Both the position numbers and the translations under genes were made by a program. Under the pieces are notes generated by a model that saw only the letters and a list, made by a program, of their open reading frames with translations, searched no databases and had not been told where the DNA came from. Shown here in pieces: positions 42,491-46,442 of a DNA stretch of 46,442 nt (positions are counted from its first letter, which is position 1; every line of letters begins with the position of its first letter). The stretch lies in the NCBI GenBank assembly GCA_947449695.1, contig CANFST010000019.1, positions 1 through 46,442 of the forward strand, given 5' to 3'. Source of the stretch: Chitinophagales bacterium (lineage in GTDB: Bacteria > Bacteroidota > Bacteroidia > Chitinophagales > CAIODY01).

Positions 42491-44809
42491 ATGAGAAAAC
42501 TATTTATTACCATCTTTTCGCTGTTTGTTTTTGCTGATTTAATGGCTCAAACTGCTGCTACAACTACCGCTGATTTGAAAGGATTTGTTTATGATTATGA
42601 ATCGGGTGAACAGGCTATTTATATCAATGTGGTGATTAAAGGCACTACCATTGGTTGTCAATCTGATGCGAATGGTTATTTTGCTTTTAAAAGATTAGCC
42701 GTTGGCGAATACAATTTAATTGCCTTTGCAATCGGCTACGATACTGCCATTGTTAAAGCTTCTGTTACTGAATATGGTGCTAACTCAGCAAAGATTTTTA
42801 TCAAAAAGAAATCAAGAATGCTGAAAGATTTAAAAATCAGCAGCAAAAAATTAGAAAAACTTACTGAAGTAAAAATTGGCGAAACACAGGTAACGGCTGC
42901 CCAGATAAAACAACTGCCAAGCATTGGCGGCGAATCCGATTTAGCTCAATATTTGCAGGTAGTTCCGGGCGTAGTTAGTAGTGGCGATCAGGGTGGGCAG
43001 TTATATATCAGAGGGGGTTCTCCTATTCAGAATAAAATATTGTTGGATGGTATGACTATCTACAATCCCTTCCACTCCATTGGTTTGTTTTCAGTTTTCG
43101 AAACTGATATCATGAAAACTGCCGATGTAAAAACTGCTGGCTTTAACGCTGAGTATGGTGGTGCAACTTCAGCAGTAATTGATGTATCAACCCGTGATGG
43201 AAACAGAAAACGAATTTCAGGAAAAATTTCAACCAACACATTTGCAAGTAAAGTATTATTAGAAGGTCCTTTGAAAAAAATGACTGAAAACAGCGCTGGT
43301 AGCTCATCATTTATTATCACTGCCAAATCAAGTTATTTAGATAAATCGGCACCATTATTTTATAAATATGCTGATACATCTGGCAAAGGATTGCAGTATA
43401 ATTTCACTGATATTTATGCCAAGTTATCTTTCAACAGCGATGGTGGAAGCAAACTGAATTTGTTTGGATTTAATTTTAAAGATAATGCCAACTTTCAGGG
43501 CAAGTTGCAATATGGATGGAATGCCTTTGGAATAGGTGCTAATTTTGTTATCACACCTGCTGGTTCTTCTACTTTAATCAGCGGACAAGTGAGTGGCTCT
43601 AAATACTCCATCGGTCTTACTGAAAGCGATGGTTTGCCTCGTACCAGCAGCATTGGAGGTTTTACCATGAAAATGAACTTTGCTTATATTTTAGAAAACA
43701 ACAGCAATTTTAATTATGGTGTTGAATTGAATAATTATAAAACCACTTTCAATTTTTTCAATGCACAGCAAATAAAATATGGCGATGGTTTCGACCAAAG
43801 TACAACTGAGCTGGCAGCTTATACCAAATTAAAATTAGTGACTGGTAAATTTGTATTTGAACCTGGTATCAGATTGCCATATTACGCCAATCTGAACACC
43901 CCTGCTTTCGAACCAAGGCTGGGCATGAAATTTAATGCCACAAAAGATATTCGTTTAAAATTTGCTGCTGGCAGATATTCACAAAACCTGTTAAGCACAA
44001 AAAGCGACAGAGACATTGTTAATTTGTTTACTGGTTTTATGTCGGGGCCTGAAGAAACTGTCAGAAACACTGAAGGAGTTGAGTTGGTCTCTAAATTACA
44101 AAAATCGTGGCATTCCGTATTAGGCATTGAATATGATGTGGTGAAAAATGTTGAATTAACTTTTGAAACTTATTACAAAGATTTCACACAGCTAATTAAT
44201 CTGAATCGTGATAAACAATTTAATTCAGACCCTAACTTTTTGACCGAAACTGGCAATGCTTATGGCTTTGATTTTTTAGCTAAATACGATTACAAACGAT
44301 TGTATGTGTGGGTTACCTATTCGCTGGCTTATACTAACCGATATGACGGAACTAAAAATGCGGATGGAAGCAAATATTATTACCAACCTTCTTTTGACCG
44401 CCGTCATAATTTGAACATATTAACCACTTATACCTTCGGAAAACATCTGAACTGGGAAACCAGCTTGCGTTATAACTTCGGCACAGGCTTTCCTTTTACA
44501 CTTACACAAGGCTACTACGAAAATTATAACTTCACCAATGGCGTAACGGCTAATTATGTGAATAATCAAGGTAGCTTAGGCATTGATTATGATACCAAAC
44601 TGAATGGTGGAAGATTACCCAATTATCATCGGGTAGATTTTGCTATTAAGCGTAAATTTTTTGTTGGCAATCGGGGGGTGTTAGAGGCTAATTTCAGCAT
44701 CACCAATGTATTGAATTATGCCAATATATTTTATTTCGACCGTGTATCGGCTCAACGAATTAATCAATTGCCATTGCTGCCTGCTGCTGGTGTGAATTAT
44801 AGTTTTTAA
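42491..44809 (+). CDS. TonB-dependent receptor with carboxypeptidase-like N-terminal domain
   Basis: A 772-residue outer-membrane active-transport barrel. A signal peptide (1-19) is followed by a CarboxypepD_reg-like beta-sandwich (LKGFVYDYESGEQAIYINV to about residue 110), the plug (GGESDLAQYLQVVPGVVSSG, QLYIRGGSPIQNKILLDGM, GGATSAVIDV) and a beta barrel ending in aromatic INQLPLLPAAGVNYSF. No SusD partner or TonB box is visible next to it, so it is a lone receptor of unknown substrate rather than a SusCD pair. The plug sequence is well conserved; the barrel has no repeats or truncation. Confidence 0.93.
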   Translation: MRKLFITIFSLFVFADLMAQTAATTTADLKGFVYDYESGEQAIYINVVIKGTTIGCQSDANGYFAFKRLAVGEYNLIAFAIGYDTAIVKASVTEYGANSAKIFIKKKSRMLKDLKISSKKLEKLTEVKIGETQVTAAQIKQLPSIGGESDLAQYLQVVPGVVSSGDQGGQLYIRGGSPIQNKILLDGMTIYNPFHSIGLFSVFETDIMKTADVKTAGFNAEYGGATSAVIDVSTRDGNRKRISGKISTNTFASKVLLEGPLKKMTENSAGSSSFIITAKSSYLDKSAPLFYKYADTSGKGLQYNFTDIYAKLSFNSDGGSKLNLFGFNFKDNANFQGKLQYGWNAFGIGANFVITPAGSSTLISGQVSGSKYSIGLTESDGLPRTSSIGGFTMKMNFAYILENNSNFNYGVELNNYKTTFNFFNAQQIKYGDGFDQSTTELAAYTKLKLVTGKFVFEPGIRLPYYANLNTPAFEPRLGMKFNATKDIRLKFAAGRYSQNLLSTKSDRDIVNLFTGFMSGPEETVRNTEGVELVSKLQKSWHSVLGIEYDVVKNVELTFETYYKDFTQLINLNRDKQFNSDPNFLTETGNAYGFDFLAKYDYKRLYVWVTYSLAYTNRYDGTKNADGSKYYYQPSFDRRHNLNILTTYTFGKHLNWETSLRYNFGTGFPFTLTQGYYENYNFTNGVTANYVNNQGSLGIDYDTKLNGGRLPNYHRVDFAIKRKFFVGNRGVLEANFSITNVLNYANIFYFDRVSAQRINQLPLLPAAGVNYSF

Positions 44810-44840
44810 TGCTGATGCTGATTAGGTTAAAACTATCTGC

Positions 44841-44867
44841 GCTTTAAATTGGGCATTTATTTAATAC
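44841..44867 (+). pseudogene. Relic 3' end of a DUF1501-type gene
   Basis: In frame the bases read ALNWAFI-stop, against ALSQAFI-stop at the end of the gene at 15240 and at 3932. With 3932-3957 it shares 21 of 26 positions. It begins 31 bases after the TonB receptor stop and has no open frame upstream. It is the start of the block shared with 16557-16671. Confidence 0.45.
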
Positions 44868-44888
44868 GAAATTTTAAAGGCATCTATA

Positions 44889-44923
44889 AAAAAAGCGGTC
44901 AGTTATTTCTGACCGCTTTTTTG
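44889..44923. terminator. Terminator between TonB receptor and the unknown gene
   Basis: AAAAGCGGTCAG (44891-44902) pairs with CTGACCGCTTTT (44909-44920) around a six-base loop, flanked by A and T runs, so it can end both convergent genes. A decayed version is at 16604-16630. Confidence 0.9.
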
Positions 44924-44949
44924 TTTGATTAAAGTGAACTGCCGTTTTT

Positions 44950-45900
44950 TTAATCTATTATCATTTCAAAATGCCCTTCCATCAAGGCATCTACATTTAA
45001 TACATTGATAAAATGTTGGGTAGTCACATCGCCCAATTGATTAGCGGTAATATCATGGTCGGTCATCGGTGGCACTTCAAAATAGACTGCACCAATAGCG
45101 TCGGTTTTTAATGCTGCTAAATAAAACCGCAAAGGCGTATTGCCTGTATTGCGCAAAGTGATAAACTGTGTTGCATCTAAGGTGCGATGAACAATATCAA
45201 TAAAACTATTTCCAGCTACATGACCAACAAAATCAGTTTGCTGAATATTCCTTAAACTTTCTACATCTATATAATCAGTAATAGCAGCAGGATTGGTATT
45301 GAATTTATCCATCAGTTTACCCAATACACTATATAATCCATTGCAAATAATAAGGCGTTGTACCTCTACAGCAGTACTTAAAGTATTGGTGATTGATTTA
45401 TTATCACTACTGGCTAACAAGGCAGCTTGCAAAGCATTATAAGTATTGTTTACATCAGTTTTGGTAGCTGCCAATGCAGCAATACCAGTTAAATTAGTAT
45501 TTAGGCTACTTACCGCTTGAATACGGTCAAGTTGAGTGCCCGAAGTAAATACTGATTTGCCATGTGCAAACAGGTTTTCGTATTGGGTTGATGTTTTGGC
45601 ATATACCCCCCTGATGGCATATTCCCAGGTATCGTATTTGGCTGATAACCCTTCCAGCAGATTGTTCAAAGCCGAGGTATTGGCTATTTGGGTACTCTTT
45701 TGAGCATCCCAGGCATTGTAAGCCGCAGCAAAAGCCGTGTGCATTGGGTGATAAATATTGTACATAGCTAAAATGGCTGCATCGCTCATGTGGGCATGCA
45801 ATCCTGAATCGGTGAAGAAGCTAAGCTTCATGGCCAATCTAAAACTACCTTTGGTAGCTGATAAGAATGGGTTGATTAAAAAAATCCATAAACGGTTCAT
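44950..45900 (-). CDS. Hypothetical protein, alanine-rich helical (316 aa)
   Basis: This 316-residue protein is not recognised. Its first 25 residues (LWIFLINPFLS) could be a hydrophobic start, but MKLSFFTDSGLHAHMSDAAILAMYN at residue 24 is a plausible alternative start. The central part is Ala/Thr/Asn-rich and helical (YNAWDAQKSTQIANTSALNN), the end has beta-strand character (FITLRNTGNTPLRFYLAAL, VPPMTDHDITANQLGDV). A fragment of its C-terminal coding sequence recurs as a relic near 16646-16671. It ends at a terminator shared with the TonB receptor. The name and role are unknown. Confidence 0.75.
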   Translation of the reverse strand: MNRLWIFLINPFLSATKGSFRLAMKLSFFTDSGLHAHMSDAAILAMYNIYHPMHTAFAAAYNAWDAQKSTQIANTSALNNLLEGLSAKYDTWEYAIRGVYAKTSTQYENLFAHGKSVFTSGTQLDRIQAVSSLNTNLTGIAALAATKTDVNNTYNALQAALLASSDNKSITNTLSTAVEVQRLIICNGLYSVLGKLMDKFNTNPAAITDYIDVESLRNIQQTDFVGHVAGNSFIDIVHRTLDATQFITLRNTGNTPLRFYLAALKTDAIGAVYFEVPPMTDHDITANQLGDVTTQHFINVLNVDALMEGHFEMIID

Positions 45901-46094
45901 AAAAAAAGATTTAAAAGTGAATTAAATTTGTTTACGTATTCAAAATTAATAGTGCAAATAAGCGAAAAGTAAAAAAAACAAAACTAAATTAGTTAATAAA
46001 ATGTTAATAAGTAACTTTAATTATTGCTTTTTAACATTTTTTAACAGTATGGGCTTTCTGGTTATTACAATCAATTTAACATAAAGTAATTAAA

Positions 46095-46346
46095 TGGATT
46101 TCCTTGAAAGGAAATGGGCTCAGTGACATCCATAAATGGGTTTCCTTAAAAGGAAATGGGCTCAGTAACATCCATAAATGGGTTTCCTTAAAAGGAAATG
46201 GGCTCAGCAACATCCATAAATGGATTTCCTTGAAAGGAAATGGGCTCAGTGACATCCATAAATGGGTTTCCTTAAAAGGAAATGGGCTCAGTGACATCCA
46301 TAAATGGATTTCCTTGAAAGGAAATGGGCTCAGTGACATCTATAAG
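46095..46346 (+). repeat. 42-bp palindromic tandem array, six units
   Basis: Six units start with TGG at 46095, 46137, 46179, 46221, 46263 and 46305, exact period 42. Each has an 18-bp dyad (TTTCCTT-n-AAAGGAAA type) and a second, TCCAT-aa-ATGGA-like one at the unit boundary. Units 1, 4 and 6 carry ATT...TTG where 2, 3 and 5 carry GTT...TTA. In the plus frame the unit encodes W(I/V)SLKGNGLS(D/N)IHK, and most changes between units are synonymous or conservative, though there is no ATG or ribosome site and the frame runs into the following terminator. Between 45901 and 46094 only AT-rich sequence is seen. Confidence 0.92.
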
Positions 46347-46352
46347 CACAAA

Positions 46353-46381
46353 AAAGGAGCAATAATGGTATTGCTCCTTTG
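46353..46381. terminator. Terminator after the 42-bp array
   Basis: AAAGGAGCAATA (46353-46364) pairs with TATTGCTCCTTT (46369-46380) around a four-base loop; flanking A and T runs allow function in both directions. It could end a transcript of the array or a minus-strand gene beyond the window. Nothing else is visible to the window end. Confidence 0.8.
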
Positions 46382-46442
46382 ATTTTAGTATAATATCTTT
46401 TTAGTCAACACCTAACTCTGTTCAAAGGTCAGGTATAAACAA

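Noticed and set aside
42491-44809. SusCD polysaccharide utilisation locus
   Set aside because: No SusD-like lipoprotein or glycoside hydrolase is next to the TonB receptor.
46076-46339. Minus-strand open frame of 14-residue repeats
   Set aside because: Changes between units would be non-conservative on this strand (Ser/Leu, Ile/Thr); the plus frame fits better, and coding is unproven in either.

Overview
The window is about 46 kb of AT-rich chromosome from a member of the Bacteroidota, probably Chitinophagales-like. The evidence is gene content: two proteins with type IX secretion (T9SS) C-terminal sorting domains, a SusC-style TonB-dependent receptor with an N-terminal carboxypeptidase-like domain, a fused SecDF, type B ribosomal protein L31, the futalosine menaquinone enzyme MqnD and a six-domain ribosomal protein S1. 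Several promoters also match the Bacteroidota pattern TTTG-N17-20-TANNTTTG. No rRNA, tRNA, CRISPR array, prophage or insertion sequence was found.

Layout. 1-2.2 kb: the end of nuoE, a small unknown gene and nuoF of respiratory complex I. 2.3-6.3 kb: a fatty acid desaturase, an SRPBCC protein, a gene-poor stretch with a 41-bp tandem array, a 3-hydroxyacyl-CoA dehydrogenase-like protein and a rhomboid protease. 6.3-13 kb: one giant secreted protein of 2213 residues built from ten repeated modules. 13.2-16.6 kb: two small lipoproteins, a DUF1569 protein and a Tat-exported DUF1501-type protein. 17-18.8 kb: rpsA, with a strong Shine-Dalgarno and a TTG start. 19-21.5 kb: an ABC exporter operon with a LolA-like protein. 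21.6-22.3 kb: an SDR protein lacking the catalytic tyrosine.

22.3-27.9 kb is the most interesting block. A CbbR/CmpR-like LysR regulator is divergent from a tight run of isocitrate dehydrogenase, two paralogous small coiled-coil proteins, an exported beta-carbonic anhydrase, a zinc-ribbon protein and an SbtA-type bicarbonate permease. It reads as a CO2/bicarbonate supply unit in a heterotroph. It is followed by an odd non-coding locus: two near-identical 69-bp double-hairpin elements enclosing a truncated gene and an exactly 21-bp-periodic palindromic array.

28.7-33.3 kb: a minus-strand operon of ruvX, def, aroA, a GNAT-like protein and a YeiH-type permease. 33.5-45.9 kb: a second T9SS protein, secDF, rnr, mqnD, rpmE2, a YkuK-like protein, a TonB receptor and an unknown protein. 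The window closes with a 42-bp palindromic tandem array and a terminator. Relics of DUF1501-type gene ends and of the 45-kb unknown gene lie near 3.9, 16.6 and 44.8 kb, suggesting past duplication and loss of these accessory genes. All functional calls rest on motif recognition by eye; no database search was possible.
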